DNA from: an uncultured Duncaniella sp. | Lineage (GTDB): Bacteria > Bacteroidota > Bacteroidia > Bacteroidales > Muribaculaceae | Direction of reading: 5' to 3' | Assembly: GCA_910577255.1 (NCBI GenBank) | Contig: CAJTMH010000002.1 | Location: 124,001-188,000, forward strand | Length of the DNA stretch: 64,000 nt | Shown: piece after piece, positions 1-8,669 of the stretch | Numbering within the stretch: position 1 is the first letter of the stretch | Layout: each line of letters begins with the position of its first letter | The notes under the pieces: model-generated | The model's input: only the letters and a program-made list of their open reading frames with translations | Database searches by the model: none | Told to the model about the DNA's origin: nothing | Translations under genes and position numbers: made by a program

Positions 1-108
1 ATAAATGGGGTGCTTCTCTTTCCATTTCACCATTACGGTGATGGTCTTGTCACCCTTGTTGCTTGAAACAACCCCGATGCGTTCTTTTCTTAAATTTCTC
101 TTTTCCAT
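1..108 (-). CDS. rpsQ: 30S ribosomal protein S17, N-terminal part (cut by window edge)
   Basis: The first 36 codons are visible, beginning MEKRNLRKERIGVV at the ATG complementary to 106-108; the rest lies to the left of the window. S17 is a primary 16S rRNA binding protein of the small subunit. The visible part has the usual S17 opening: a basic start, then a beta strand with GDKTITV. It follows rpmC by 14 bases, the normal S10-operon position. The call rests on this short match plus gene order. Confidence 0.93.
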   Translation of the reverse strand, partial: MEKRNLRKERIGVVSSNKGDKTITVMVKWKEKHPIY

Positions 109-122
109 TTGATGTGGGGAGT

Positions 123-320
123 TTATTTGTTGTTAAGTTCGCGCTGACGCAATTCAGTCTTCACGCGAGCGATAGCCTTACGCGCATGTGTAATCTTAGC
201 GGGGCTGTCAAGAGGCGAGATAGCGTGGTTGATCTTGAGCTGGGCGTAGTCCTTCTCCATTTCAGCCAGGCGATCGCGGAGGTCTTGAGTGCTTACTTCA
301 GTGAATGTTTCTTTCTTCAT
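123..320 (-). CDS. rpmC: 50S ribosomal protein L29
   Basis: A 65-residue protein of normal L29 length. It shows the two-helix pattern of the family, with an N-terminal helix (STQDLRDRLAEMEKDYAQLK) and a C-terminal basic helix with ARVKTELRQRE. L29 sits at the exit of the peptide tunnel on the large subunit. It lies 6 bases after rplP and just before rpsQ, the standard L16-L29-S17 order, and is read from the shared operon promoter. Confidence 0.96.
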   Translation of the reverse strand: MKKETFTEVSTQDLRDRLAEMEKDYAQLKINHAISPLDSPAKITHARKAIARVKTELRQRELNNK

Positions 321-326
321 GATTGC

Positions 327-758
327 TTACACATTTTGAGTTGGGTCATAATCGCGACGAACGATGAATTTTGTAGTCACGGGGAGTTTCTGTGCGGCGA
401 GGCGGAGTGCTTCCTTAGCGATGTCGTAAGAAACGCCTTCTACCTCTATGATTACGCGGCCGGGAGTAACGGGGGCAACGAATCCTTCGGGAGCACCTTT
501 ACCTTTACCCATGCGGACCTCAGCAGGCTTCTTAGTGATGGGTTTGTCAGGGAAGATGCGAATCCAGATCTGACCCTGACGCTGCATGTAACGGGTCACA
601 GCGATACGAGCGGCTTCAATCTGGCGACCGGTGATCCACTTAGACTCGAGGGTCTTGATGCCGAACGAACCGAAGGCCAACTGGTTGCCACGCTGCGCAA
701 TGCCTTTCATGCGGCCTTTTTGCGCGCGGCGGAATTTGGTTTTCTTGGGTTGTAACAT
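327..758 (-). CDS. rplP: 50S ribosomal protein L16
   Basis: 143 residues, the normal L16 length. It starts MLQPKKTKFRRAQKGRMKG, the conserved N-terminus that contacts 23S rRNA, and contains GRQIEAARIAVTRYMQRQG and RMGKGKGAPE, which are family hallmarks. L16 helps position tRNA at the A site. It lies 24 bases after rpsC in the S10 cluster. A long open frame on the opposite strand here is only a codon shadow. Confidence 0.97.
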   Translation of the reverse strand: MLQPKKTKFRRAQKGRMKGIAQRGNQLAFGSFGIKTLESKWITGRQIEAARIAVTRYMQRQGQIWIRIFPDKPITKKPAEVRMGKGKGAPEGFVAPVTPGRVIIEVEGVSYDIAKEALRLAAQKLPVTTKFIVRRDYDPTQNV

Positions 759-782
759 TGTGTTGTTGAATCAATTGTGGGT

Positions 783-1517
783 TTAACGGTTGTTTTTAGG
801 TTTACGGAAACCACCGCGACGGGGAGCGCCGTTGTTGCCGGCACCGCGAGTCTCTTTCTGGTTTGAGGTATACTGGGGAGCGAGGTCACGCTTGCCGTAT
901 ACTTCACCACGGCAGATCCAAACCTTCACGCCGATAACACCAACTTTGGTGTGGGCTTCTACGAGTGCGTAGTCGATGTCGGCACGGAGGGTGTGGAGGG
1001 GTGTGCGGCCTTCCTTGAACATTTCAGAGCGGGCCATTTCAGCACCGTTGAGACGGCCTGAAACCTGAACCTTGATACCTTCGGCACCGGCACGCATTGT
1101 AGAGGCTACAGCCATCTTCACTGCACGACGGTAAGCGATTTTGCCTTCGATCTGACGAGCGATGGTGGAGGCCACGATCTGGGCGTCGAGCTCGGGGCGT
1201 TTTACTTCGTAGATGTTGATCTGGACATCCTTGTCGGTGATCTTCTTGAGCTCTTCCTTGAGTTTGTCAACCTCAGAGCCGCCCTTGCCGATGATAAGGC
1301 CCGGACGAGAGGTGCATACTGTGATGGTGATGAGCTTCATTGTGCGCTCGATAACGATGCGCGAAACGCTTGACTTTGCAAGGCGGACATTGAGATACTT
1401 GCGGAGTTTGGAGTCCTCGAGCAGAGTATCGCCGTATTTCTTACCGCCATACCAGTTAGAGTCCCATCCACGGATAACTCCCAAGCGATTGCTGATTGGA
1501 TTTACTTTCTGTCCCAT
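783..1517 (-). CDS. rpsC: 30S ribosomal protein S3
   Basis: 244 residues, starting MGQKVNPISNRLGVIRGWDS. The type II KH domain is visible with its GLIIGKGGSEVDKL loop at about residues 74-87, followed by the C-terminal S3 domain with GRLNGAEMARSE. S3 forms part of the mRNA entry channel. The C-terminal tail is rich in Gly, Arg and Asn, and low complexity there is common in the family. It starts 3 bases after rplV ends, consistent with translational coupling. Confidence 0.97.
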   Translation of the reverse strand: MGQKVNPISNRLGVIRGWDSNWYGGKKYGDTLLEDSKLRKYLNVRLAKSSVSRIVIERTMKLITITVCTSRPGLIIGKGGSEVDKLKEELKKITDKDVQINIYEVKRPELDAQIVASTIARQIEGKIAYRRAVKMAVASTMRAGAEGIKVQVSGRLNGAEMARSEMFKEGRTPLHTLRADIDYALVEAHTKVGVIGVKVWICRGEVYGKRDLAPQYTSNQKETRGAGNNGAPRRGGFRKPKNNR

Positions 1518-1520
1518 TTG

Positions 1521-1934
1521 TTAAGCCTTTTTAGCGTTTTTGTTATCAATTGTGTCAACAATCAATGTGACGTGATTGGCGCGTTTGCGGATGCGGTAGC
1601 CGCGACCCTGAGGAGCAGTGCGGAGACGCTTGAGCATAGGAGCACAGTTAACGAAGATTGTGCTTACATAGAGCTCGCCGGCGTCGGCTTTACGTTCGTT
1701 TTTGGCTTCCCAGTTTGCGATAGCTGAACGGAGGAGCTTTTCGAGGCGGGCAGCCGCTTCCTTATTTGAGAATTTCAGGATACCGAGGGCACGGTTCACT
1801 TCGACGCCGCGTACCATGTCAGCGACAAGGCGCATTTTGCGGGGAGAAGTGGGGATGTTGGTGAGCTTAGCGAAAGCTACCGTCTTCTGCTCGGCTTTCC
1901 TGAGGTCGGCTGAATTTCTTTTTCTTACACCCAT
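1521..1934 (-). CDS. rplV: 50S ribosomal protein L22
   Basis: 137 residues, matching L22: TNIPTSPRKMRLVADMVRG near residue 26, then ANWEAKNERKADAGELYV, and the beta-hairpin region that lines the peptide exit tunnel (LRTAPQGRGYRIRKRANH). L22 contacts all six 23S rRNA domains during assembly. It sits between rpsS and rpsC as in other S10 operons. Confidence 0.97.
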   Translation of the reverse strand: MGVRKRNSADLRKAEQKTVAFAKLTNIPTSPRKMRLVADMVRGVEVNRALGILKFSNKEAAARLEKLLRSAIANWEAKNERKADAGELYVSTIFVNCAPMLKRLRTAPQGRGYRIRKRANHVTLIVDTIDNKNAKKA

Positions 1935-1988
1935 TTTATTTTAATTCTTTTCTTTTTTACAAATGAATTATTTATATCAGGGCCCAAA

Positions 1989-2258
1989 TTATTTCTTTCT
2001 GTTACCGGAGTGACCACGGAAAGTGCGGGTGGGAGCGAACTCACCGAGCTTGTGGCCAACCATGTTTTCAGTAACATAGACAGGGATAAATTTGTTACCG
2101 TTGTGAACAGCAAAAGTATGTCCCACAAATTCGGGGGCGATCATAGAAGCGCGGCTCCATGTCTTGATAACCGACTTCTTGCCGCTCTCTTCCATTGCAG
2201 CGACCTTCTTTTCGAGCTTCACGCTGATAAACGGGCCTTTTTTTAATGAACGACTCAT
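1989..2258 (-). CDS. rpsS: 30S ribosomal protein S19
   Basis: 89 residues, normal length. It begins MSRSLKKGPFI and contains KTWSRASMIAPEFVGHTF and the C-terminal GEFAPTRTFRGHSGNRKK, all diagnostic of S19, which binds 16S rRNA in the head of the small subunit. It sits 24 bases after rplB and is followed by a 54-base A+T-rich gap before rplV. Confidence 0.97.
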   Translation of the reverse strand: MSRSLKKGPFISVKLEKKVAAMEESGKKSVIKTWSRASMIAPEFVGHTFAVHNGNKFIPVYVTENMVGHKLGEFAPTRTFRGHSGNRKK

Positions 2259-2282
2259 ATAAGTGTTGCTTAATTAATCAGA

Positions 2283-3110
2283 TTACTTTTTTCTTCTTTC
2301 AATGATGTACTTCGAAGAATGTTTCTTCGGGGCACGAGTCTTAAGACCCTTAGCGTAAAGACCCTTGCGTGAACGGGGATGACCACCTGAAGCGCGGCCT
2401 TCACCACCACCCATGGGGTGATCGACAGGGTTCATAACAACACCGCGGTTGCGGGGGCGACGGCCGAGCCAACGTGAACGACCAGCTTTACCTGATCTTT
2501 CAAGAGAGTGCTCGGAGTTGCCTACGACGCCGATAGTGGCGCGGCATGCGGCGAGGATCTTGCGTGTTTCACCCGAAGGTAATTTGACGATAGCGTAGGT
2601 GCCTTCACGAGAGATGAGCTGAGCGAATGTGCCAGCAGAACGTGCCATGAAAGCGCCTTGGCCGGGACGCAACTCAATGTTGTGGATGAGCGTACCTACA
2701 GGGATGTTGGCCAAAGGAAGGCAGTTGCCAACCTCGGGCTGTGCATCGGGGCCTGAGAGGAGTTCGTCACCAACATTTAAGCCGTTGGGTGCAATGATGT
2801 AAGCTTTAGCACCGTCTTTGTAGTAAAGGAGCGCGATACGAGCTGAACGGTTGGGATCATACTCGATGGACTTTACTACAGCGGGAACACCGTCTTTAGT
2901 TCTCTTAAAGTCAATGATGCGGTATTTGCGCTTGTGGCCACCACCAAGGTAACGGGTAGTGAGGTGGCCTTCGGCGTTACGACCGCCGGAGGCCTTCTTG
3001 CCGACTGTAAGAGATTTTTCCGGTGTAGTAGCAGTGATGGTACCTTTGAATACACCGATAACTTTGTGTCTTTGCCCAGGTGTTGTGGGCTTGAATTTTC
3101 TTACTGCCAT
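2283..3110 (-). CDS. rplB: 50S ribosomal protein L2
   Basis: 275 residues, the normal L2 length. It begins MAVRKFKPTTPGQRH and carries the C-terminal signature NPVDHPMGGGEGRASGGHP with the histidine tied to the peptidyl transferase region. L2 is a core large-subunit protein needed for subunit joining. It is 5 bases from rplW. Confidence 0.98.
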   Translation of the reverse strand: MAVRKFKPTTPGQRHKVIGVFKGTITATTPEKSLTVGKKASGGRNAEGHLTTRYLGGGHKRKYRIIDFKRTKDGVPAVVKSIEYDPNRSARIALLYYKDGAKAYIIAPNGLNVGDELLSGPDAQPEVGNCLPLANIPVGTLIHNIELRPGQGAFMARSAGTFAQLISREGTYAIVKLPSGETRKILAACRATIGVVGNSEHSLERSGKAGRSRWLGRRPRNRGVVMNPVDHPMGGGEGRASGGHPRSRKGLYAKGLKTRAPKKHSSKYIIERRKK

Positions 3111-3115
3111 TTTAT

Positions 3116-3406
3116 TTAAATATTGCTATAGAAGTCAATGGTCTGTCCGTCGGCCAAAGTGACAAGCGCCTTCTTCCAAGCAGCGGTTTTTCCGCGGAGG
3201 AGACCGCTCTTGGTCCAGCGTGATTTGTTCTTTGAACGGACATTGATTGTGTTGACGCGGATGACTTTAACACCGTAGAGATTCTCGACGAGGGCCTTGA
3301 TCTGATACTTGTTAGCCTCGGGAGAAACGCTGAAAGTGTAGCGATTGAGCTTTTCGATAAGCTTAGTCGCCTTCTCTGTAACGATGGGTTTGATTGAGAT
3401 TTCCAT
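3116..3406 (-). CDS. rplW: 50S ribosomal protein L23
   Basis: 96 residues, beginning MEISIKPIVTEKATKL, with YTFSVSPEANKYQIKALVE and VKVIRVNTINVR, the typical L23 core. L23 at the tunnel exit is the docking site for trigger factor and SRP. It lies between rplD and rplB, as expected. Confidence 0.97.
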   Translation of the reverse strand: MEISIKPIVTEKATKLIEKLNRYTFSVSPEANKYQIKALVENLYGVKVIRVNTINVRSKNKSRWTKSGLLRGKTAAWKKALVTLADGQTIDFYSNI

Positions 3407-3436
3407 TGTCTTTACTGATGTTTTCTCGAAATGAGG

Positions 3437-4057
3437 TTAAAGTTTATTAATGAGTTCAAGGCTGCTCTCGGTGAGGATCACAGCGTTGGAGTTCATGACC
3501 GCATAAGTATTTACCTCCGATGCGTTCATTGTAACTGCACCGGGGATATTACGGGCTGACAAAGTTACGTTTTTATTTTGACCTGGTAAAACGAGGAGGA
3601 TTTTTTTGCCGTCAACTTTAAGATTTTTAGCAAAATTTACGAAATCTTTAGTTTTCGGAGCCTCAAAAGTGAAGTCTTCAACCACGATGAGCTGAGAATC
3701 CTGCACTTTGTAGGTCAACGCACTCTTGCGAGCCAGCTGTTTCACTTTCTTATTCAACTTGAAGCGGTAGTCACGGGGACGGGGACCGAACACACGACCA
3801 CCACCCACGAGAACAGGTGAGTTGATGTCGCCGATACGGCTGCCGCCGCCGCCTTTCTGCTTGTGGAGCTTGCGGGTAGAACCCGAAACTTCGCTGCGTT
3901 CTTTGGATTTGTGAGTACCCTGACGCTGGTTAGCGAGGTACTGCTTCACATCGAGATAAACGGCGTGCTCGTTTGCATCTACTGCAAAAACTTCGTCGCT
4001 GAGCTGTGCTTTGCGACCGGTGTCTTCACCTTTGATATTGTAAATTGCGACTTCCAT
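3437..4057 (-). CDS. rplD: 50S ribosomal protein L4
   Basis: 206 residues. L4 features are GTHKSKERSEVSGSTRKLHK (the extended loop that reaches the exit tunnel) and GGGRVFGPRPRDYRFKLNKK. L4 in some bacteria represses its own S10 operon; whether that happens here is unknown. Its ATG overlaps the TAA of rplC by one base (TAATG), so translation of the two is probably coupled. Confidence 0.97.
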   Translation of the reverse strand: MEVAIYNIKGEDTGRKAQLSDEVFAVDANEHAVYLDVKQYLANQRQGTHKSKERSEVSGSTRKLHKQKGGGGSRIGDINSPVLVGGGRVFGPRPRDYRFKLNKKVKQLARKSALTYKVQDSQLIVVEDFTFEAPKTKDFVNFAKNLKVDGKKILLVLPGQNKNVTLSARNIPGAVTMNASEVNTYAVMNSNAVILTESSLELINKL

Positions 4058-4674
4058 TATTTCTCAATTAAAACGATTGAACCTTTACTTCCGGGGATCG
4101 ATCCCTTGATGAGCAAGAGATTGTGGTCAGCGATGACCTTGAGCACCTGGAGGTTTTGAATTGTCACTTTCTGATTTCCCATCTGGCCTGCCATACGCAT
4201 TCCCTTGAACACTTTGGCGGGATAGGAACATGCGCCGACTGAACCGGGAGCGCGGAGACGGTTATGCTGACCGTGGGTTGACTGGCCGACACCGCCGAAG
4301 CCGTGACGCTTTACAACACCCTGGAAGCCTTTACCTTTCGACACACCCTGGATGTCAACGAAGTCGTTCTCGTTGAAGAGGTCAACTGTGATGGAGTCAC
4401 CGAGCTTGTACTCGCCGTCAAATCCTTTGAACTCGGCCAAGTGGCGCTGGGGAGCTACTCCGGCTTTCTTGAAGTGGCCGGCCATGGGGGCAGTGGTGTG
4501 CTTGTCCTTCTTTTCCTCGAAGCCAAGCTGAATTGCCTCGTAACCGTCTTTTTCAGCCGTTTTAACTTGAGTAACTACGCAGGGGCCTACTTCGATAACA
4601 GTGCACGGCACATTCTTGCCGTCGGCACTGAAAACGGATGTCATTCCGATTTTCTTTCCTAATAATCCTGGCAT
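4057..4674 (-). CDS. rplC: 50S ribosomal protein L3
   Basis: 205 residues, beginning MPGLLGKKIGMTSVF, with the L3 signature GKGFQGVVKRHGF and GSVGACSYPAKVFKGMRMAG. L3 starts large-subunit assembly and reaches toward the peptidyl transferase centre. A 61-base gap separates it from rpsJ. Its stop codon overlaps the rplD start. Confidence 0.97.
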   Translation of the reverse strand: MPGLLGKKIGMTSVFSADGKNVPCTVIEVGPCVVTQVKTAEKDGYEAIQLGFEEKKDKHTTAPMAGHFKKAGVAPQRHLAEFKGFDGEYKLGDSITVDLFNENDFVDIQGVSKGKGFQGVVKRHGFGGVGQSTHGQHNRLRAPGSVGACSYPAKVFKGMRMAGQMGNQKVTIQNLQVLKVIADHNLLLIKGSIPGSKGSIVLIEK

Positions 4675-4735
4675 TTCTCTTTGATTTAATAAAAAATGTG
4701 AACTGTTGTGAGTTTACTTAATCCTGTTTGTGATA

Positions 4736-5041
4736 TTACACTTTGATTTCAACTTCTACACCTGAGGGAAGTTCGAGCTTCATGAGCGCGTCGACAGTCT
4801 TACCGGTTGAGTTGTGAATGTCGATCAGACGCTTGTAAGAAGAGAGCTGGAACTGCTCACGAGACTTCTTGTTGACGAAGGTCGAGCGGTTGACAGTGAA
4901 GACACGACGGTGAGTGGGCAGGGGTATAGGTCCGCTGATTACTGCACCTGTAGCTTTTACGGTCTTCACAATCTTCTCGGCCGACTTGTCAACCAAGTTG
5001 TAATCGTAGGATTTAAGTTTGATTCTGATTGTTTGATCCAT
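4736..5041 (-). CDS. rpsJ: 30S ribosomal protein S10
   Basis: 101 residues, normal length. It shows IRIKLKSYDYNLVDKSAEKI, GPIPLPTHRRVFTVNRS (the loop that binds NusB/NusG in other bacteria) and KSREQFQLSSYKRLIDI. It follows fusA by only 21 bases, with no tuf gene between them, so the str and S10 clusters are joined. Confidence 0.97.
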   Translation of the reverse strand: MDQTIRIKLKSYDYNLVDKSAEKIVKTVKATGAVISGPIPLPTHRRVFTVNRSTFVNKKSREQFQLSSYKRLIDIHNSTGKTVDALMKLELPSGVEVEIKV

Positions 5042-5062
5042 ATCTTTGTTGAATGAAAGTTG

Positions 5063-7189
5063 TTACTTGATAAGATCTACGCGGCCCTGGCATTCAGTCA
5101 GAACATTCTTTGCGATAGAGCTGCTTACTTCAGCATAGTGGCTGAATGTCATGGTAGAGGTAGCACGACCTGAAGTGATGGTACGGAGGGCAGTCACGTA
5201 ACCGAACATTTCAGCAAGAGGAGCCTTAGCCTTAACGACACGTGCACCTGAACGGCTTGTTTCCATGCCTTCTACCTGACCACGGCGCTTGTTCAAGTCG
5301 CTGATCACGTCACCCATTGATTCCTCGGGGGTAACCACCTCAATCTTCATGATAGGTTCGAGGAGCACAGGCGATGCCTTCTCTGAAGCCTTCTTGAAGG
5401 CCTGGATGGCACAGAGTTCGAATGAAAGCTGGTCAGAGTCGACCGGGTGGAATGAACCGTCGATCACTGTAACCTTGAGCTGCTCTACAGGGAAGCCGGC
5501 GAGCACACCGTTCTTCATCGCGGTGGTGAAGCCCTTCTGGATAGAGGGGATGAATTCCTTAGGAATGTTACCACCCTTAACCTCGTCAACAAACTGGAGG
5601 TTGCCGTCGAAGCCTTCGTCAACAGGTTCTACGCGAACGATGATGTCGGCGAACTTACCACGACCACCGGTCTGCTTCTTGAACACCTCGCGGAGTTCAA
5701 CAGGCTTGGTGATAGCTTCCTTATATGTTACCTGGGGACGACCCTGGTTACATTCTACCTTGAATTCACGACGGAGACGGTCGATGATGATGTCGAGGTG
5801 AAGCTCACCCATACCGGAGATAACTGTCTGGCCGGTCTCTTCGTTTGTCTCAACGCGGAATGTGGGGTCTTCTTCAGCAAGCTTCTGGAGACCGACGCCG
5901 AGTTTGTCGAGGTCCTTCTGAGTCTTAGGTTCAACAGCGATACCGATAACGGGATCGGGGAATTCCATAGCCTCGAGCACGATAGGATGATTTTCATCGC
6001 AAAGGGTGTCACCGGTACGGATATCCTTGAAACCTACACCTGCGCCGATATCACCGCAGCCGATCATTTCCTTAGCGTTCTGCTTATTGGAGTGCATCTG
6101 GAAAAGACGTGACACACGTTCTTTCTTGCCAGAGCGGCTGTTGAGCACATATGAGCCGGCAACAACGTCACCGGAATATACACGGAAGAATGTGAGACGG
6201 CCTACATAGGGGTCAGTTGCGATCTTGAATGCGAGAGCACACATGGGAGCCTCAGCTGAGGGTTCGCGAGTCTCTACTTCATCAGGATTGTCGAGAGAGT
6301 GGCCTTCAACAGCGCCTGAATCCACAGGGCTGGGAAGATAAGCGCACACAGCGTCGAGGAGACACTGAACACCCTTGTTCTTGAAAGAAGAACCGCAGAT
6401 CATAGGAACTACCTCCATCTTAAGAGTGGCGTTGCGGAGAGCGCGACGGATTTCTTCCTCTGTGATAGTAGAGGGATCGTCGAAGTATTTCTCCATGAGA
6501 GCGTCGTCAAATTCAGCGATTTTTTCGAGCATCTTGTCACGCCATTCCTCAGCTTCGTCAACGAGACCGGCAGGAATTTCCTCTACCGAGTAGTCAGCAC
6601 CCATTGATTCGTCATGCCAGAGGATAGCCTTCATGAGGATGAGGTCAACCACACCCTTGAAAGTCTCTTCAGCACCGATAGGTATCTGGATGGGGCAAGG
6701 GTTTGCACCGAGCACTTCCTTGAGCTGACGTACTACTTCGAAGAAGTTAGCACCTGAGCGGTCCATCTTGTTAACGTAACCGATACGAGGCACGTTATAT
6801 TTGTCGGCCTGGCGCCACACTGTCTCTGACTGGGGTTCTACACCACCTACAGCACAGAATGTAGCCACAGCACCGTCGAGCACACGGAGTGAACGTTCAA
6901 CCTCAACGGTGAAGTCCACGTGTCCCGGAGTGTCAATAAGGTTGATCTTGAACTGGTCACCTGCATACTTCCAGAAAGTAGTGGTGGCAGCAGAGGTGAT
7001 AGTGATACCACGTTCCTGTTCCTGCTCCATCCAGTCCATGGTGGCAGCGCCATCATGCACCTCACCGATCTTGTGGGTAAGACCGGTATAGAAAAGGATA
7101 CGCTCGGAAGTAGTGGTCTTACCGGCATCGATGTGAGCCATAATGCCGATATTGCGCGTATATTTTAACTGTTCGTCTGATTTAGCCAT
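5063..7189 (-). CDS. fusA: Translation elongation factor G
   Basis: 708 residues, the full EF-G length. This GTPase drives translocation of tRNA and mRNA on the ribosome and, with RRF, recycling. GTPase motifs are visible: AHIDAGKTT at residues 18-26 (G1), DTPGHVDF (G3) and NKMD (G4). Domains II-V follow, with SGMGELHLDII and the C-terminal GYVTALRTITSGRAT. It belongs to the rpsL-rpsG-fusA-rpsJ transcription unit. Confidence 0.98.
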   Translation of the reverse strand: MAKSDEQLKYTRNIGIMAHIDAGKTTTSERILFYTGLTHKIGEVHDGAATMDWMEQEQERGITITSAATTTFWKYAGDQFKINLIDTPGHVDFTVEVERSLRVLDGAVATFCAVGGVEPQSETVWRQADKYNVPRIGYVNKMDRSGANFFEVVRQLKEVLGANPCPIQIPIGAEETFKGVVDLILMKAILWHDESMGADYSVEEIPAGLVDEAEEWRDKMLEKIAEFDDALMEKYFDDPSTITEEEIRRALRNATLKMEVVPMICGSSFKNKGVQCLLDAVCAYLPSPVDSGAVEGHSLDNPDEVETREPSAEAPMCALAFKIATDPYVGRLTFFRVYSGDVVAGSYVLNSRSGKKERVSRLFQMHSNKQNAKEMIGCGDIGAGVGFKDIRTGDTLCDENHPIVLEAMEFPDPVIGIAVEPKTQKDLDKLGVGLQKLAEEDPTFRVETNEETGQTVISGMGELHLDIIIDRLRREFKVECNQGRPQVTYKEAITKPVELREVFKKQTGGRGKFADIIVRVEPVDEGFDGNLQFVDEVKGGNIPKEFIPSIQKGFTTAMKNGVLAGFPVEQLKVTVIDGSFHPVDSDQLSFELCAIQAFKKASEKASPVLLEPIMKIEVVTPEESMGDVISDLNKRRGQVEGMETSRSGARVVKAKAPLAEMFGYVTALRTITSGRATSTMTFSHYAEVSSSIAKNVLTECQGRVDLIK

Positions 7190-7226
7190 TAGTTTGGAAT
7201 CTAAAAAATGTTATTCTAAATGAATC

Positions 7227-7264
7227 GACTTTCACATTATATAATATATATAACTCCGAAAGTC
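7227..7264 (-). repeat. Stacked inverted repeat in the rpsG-fusA spacer
   Basis: Read on the minus strand, the 76-base spacer holds GACTTTC and GAAAGTC (7 bp, perfect) around a second A+T-only stem TTATATA/TATATAA. Together they could fold as a long hairpin in the mRNA between rpsG and fusA. There is no T-run after it, so it does not look like a terminator. A role in mRNA processing or coupling is inference only. Confidence 0.5.
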
Positions 7265-7265
7265 A

Positions 7266-7742
7266 TTAGAAACGGAAGTGAGCGAATGCACGGTTAGCCT
7301 CAGCCATCTTGTGCATATCTTCCTTACGCTTGTAAGCGCCACCCTGATCATTGAATGCGTCTACGATTTCGGCAGCCAGCTTCTCAGCCATTGTCTTGCC
7401 GCCGCGCTTGCGGGCGTAGAGAATCAGGTTTTTCATTGAGATAGATTCCTTGCGGTCGGGACGGATTTCAGTAGGAACCTGGAAAGTTGCACCGCCTACA
7501 CGACGCGATTTAACCTCCACCTGGGGAGTGATGTTTTCGAGGGCCTTCTTCCAGATCTCGAGAGCGGTCTTCTCTTCGTTGGGGAGCTTAGCCTTCACGA
7601 GTTCGAGAGCTGAATAGAAAATAGTGTAAGAGGTGTTCTTCTTGCCATCATACATGAGGTGGTTCACGAACTTTGACACTCTCACATCATTGAAAACGGG
7701 ATCGGGGAGAACGATCCGTTTCTTAGGTTTTGCTTTTCTCAT
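7266..7742 (-). CDS. rpsG: 30S ribosomal protein S7
   Basis: 158 residues from the ATG complementary to 7740-7742, starting MRKAKPKKRIVLPDPVFNDV. The frame stays open back to 7820, but those 26 extra residues do not match S7, so the internal ATG is used here. S7 signatures are KFVNHLMYDGKK and RRVGGATFQVPTEIRPDRK. S7 nucleates the 30S head and in E. coli represses the str operon. A 174-base spacer separates it from rpsL, long for this operon. Confidence 0.95.
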   Translation of the reverse strand: MRKAKPKKRIVLPDPVFNDVRVSKFVNHLMYDGKKNTSYTIFYSALELVKAKLPNEEKTALEIWKKALENITPQVEVKSRRVGGATFQVPTEIRPDRKESISMKNLILYARKRGGKTMAEKLAAEIVDAFNDQGGAYKRKEDMHKMAEANRAFAHFRF

Positions 7743-7916
7743 TGTTTGAGGAAATGTTTTGTTTTTGGTTGCTTGGCTGCTGCATCTTTCATCTTCAACG
7801 GCATCCCCTCCGGGAGCCATTTACTCAACCTGTGATTTAGCCTTCCAATCAAATCAAAAACGAGGTTAATGACTCTGTTTTTAATTTAATTAATTGTGTT
7901 CAGAAAAGGAGCGTGA

Positions 7917-8300
7917 TTATTTCTTAGCCGCTTTGGGACGCTTTGCACCATATTTGCTACGACGCTGGGTACGATCCTTAACGCCGCTGGTGTCAAGAGT
8001 GCCACGGACGATGTGGTAACGCACACCGGGGAGGTCCTTAACACGGCCACCGCGAACGAGAACGATAGAGTGCTCCTGGAGGTTATGACCTTCACCGGGG
8101 ATGTAGCTGTTGACTTCCTTCCCGTTGGTCAGACGCACACGAGCGACCTTACGCATAGCCGAATTAGGCTTTTTGGGGGTAGTGGTGTACACACGCACGC
8201 AAACGCCACGACGCTGGGGGCATGAATCGAGCGCGGGTGACTTGCTCTTGTCTTCAAGAGCCACACGTCCTTTTCTTACTAATTGCTGAATAGTAGGCAT
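7917..8300 (-). CDS. rpsL: 30S ribosomal protein S12
   Basis: 127 residues, beginning MPTIQQLVRKGR. It contains TTPKKPNSAMRKVARVRL, with the decoding-centre lysine where streptomycin-resistance changes occur in other bacteria, and EGHNLQEHSIVLVRGGRVKD. The lysine is present, so the sequence looks wild type. It is the first gene of the operon and is preceded by a leader of about 200 bases. Confidence 0.98.
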   Translation of the reverse strand: MPTIQQLVRKGRVALEDKSKSPALDSCPQRRGVCVRVYTTTPKKPNSAMRKVARVRLTNGKEVNSYIPGEGHNLQEHSIVLVRGGRVKDLPGVRYHIVRGTLDTSGVKDRTQRRSKYGAKRPKAAKK

Positions 8301-8500
8301 CTTAGTTCTTTTGTTTTACTTAAAAAATTGATTAGTGTATATTTATTTTTCGTTCTTCTTTTCTGAGCCCGCAGGAGAACAATCGTAGATGCTAAAGCAT
8401 TATAGGTTTAAAACCATACCACTTCACACATCCATTCGCCACGGACACAGCTAACTATCAGACAGTTAGCCATACCGATGCGTCAAATCGCTCCTAAAAG
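8301..8500 (-). promoter_or_regulatory. Structured 5' leader of the str/S10 operon
   Basis: No gene is seen between rpsL and the promoter at 8506. On the transcribed strand this leader holds several perfect short stems: 8450-8470 (GCTAACT/AGTTAGC, 7 bp, 7-base loop), 8405-8415 (GGTTT/AAACC) and 8389-8400 (ATGCT/AGCAT). No T-run terminator follows them. A leader this long and structured in front of ribosomal protein genes is a plausible autoregulation site, but no known leader family was identified. Confidence 0.5.
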
Positions 8501-8505
8501 CGATG

Positions 8506-8537
8506 CAAAATTACAACTTATTCTCCTAATTACCAAA
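8506..8537 (-). promoter_or_regulatory. Bacteroidetes-type promoter for the rpsL operon
   Basis: On the minus strand, TTTG (8534-8537) and TAATTTTG (8506-8513) are separated by 20 bases, an excellent match to the Bacteroidetes -33/-7 consensus TTTG-N19-20-TAnnTTTG. Transcription should begin near 8500, giving a leader of about 200 bases. Confidence 0.8.
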
Positions 8538-8618
8538 CATTTCCAAATTTATTTTCCGCAGAAAACAAATTTACCGCCGCGAGGTTTTAACAGCGATTAA
8601 TGATACAATTTTTATTCG

Positions 8619-8626
8619 TAATTTTG
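8619..8626 (+). promoter_or_regulatory. -7 box for vsr
   Basis: TAATTTTG on the plus strand, 43 bases before the vsr ATG, fits the Bacteroidetes -7 consensus. A clear TTTG at -33 is not present, so this is a moderate call. Confidence 0.5.
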
Positions 8627-8669
8627 CGGTAATGATAGGCCGACGAATGGCCATAACATCTATGATCTC

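Noticed and set aside
63..755. Long open frame on plus strand opposite rplP and rpmC
   Set aside because: Antisense shadow of highly biased ribosomal protein codons; no family features and no promoter.
5289..5801. 170-codon plus-strand frame opposite fusA
   Set aside because: Shadow of the EF-G gene; low-complexity Ser/Arg-rich translation without any recognisable domain.
7743..7820. 26-codon N-terminal extension of rpsG
   Set aside because: The extension does not match S7; MRKAKPKKR is the normal start.
8487..8504. ATCGCT/AGCGAT hairpin next to the rpsL promoter
   Set aside because: It spans the predicted transcription start, so most of the left arm would not be in the RNA; not counted as part of the leader structure.
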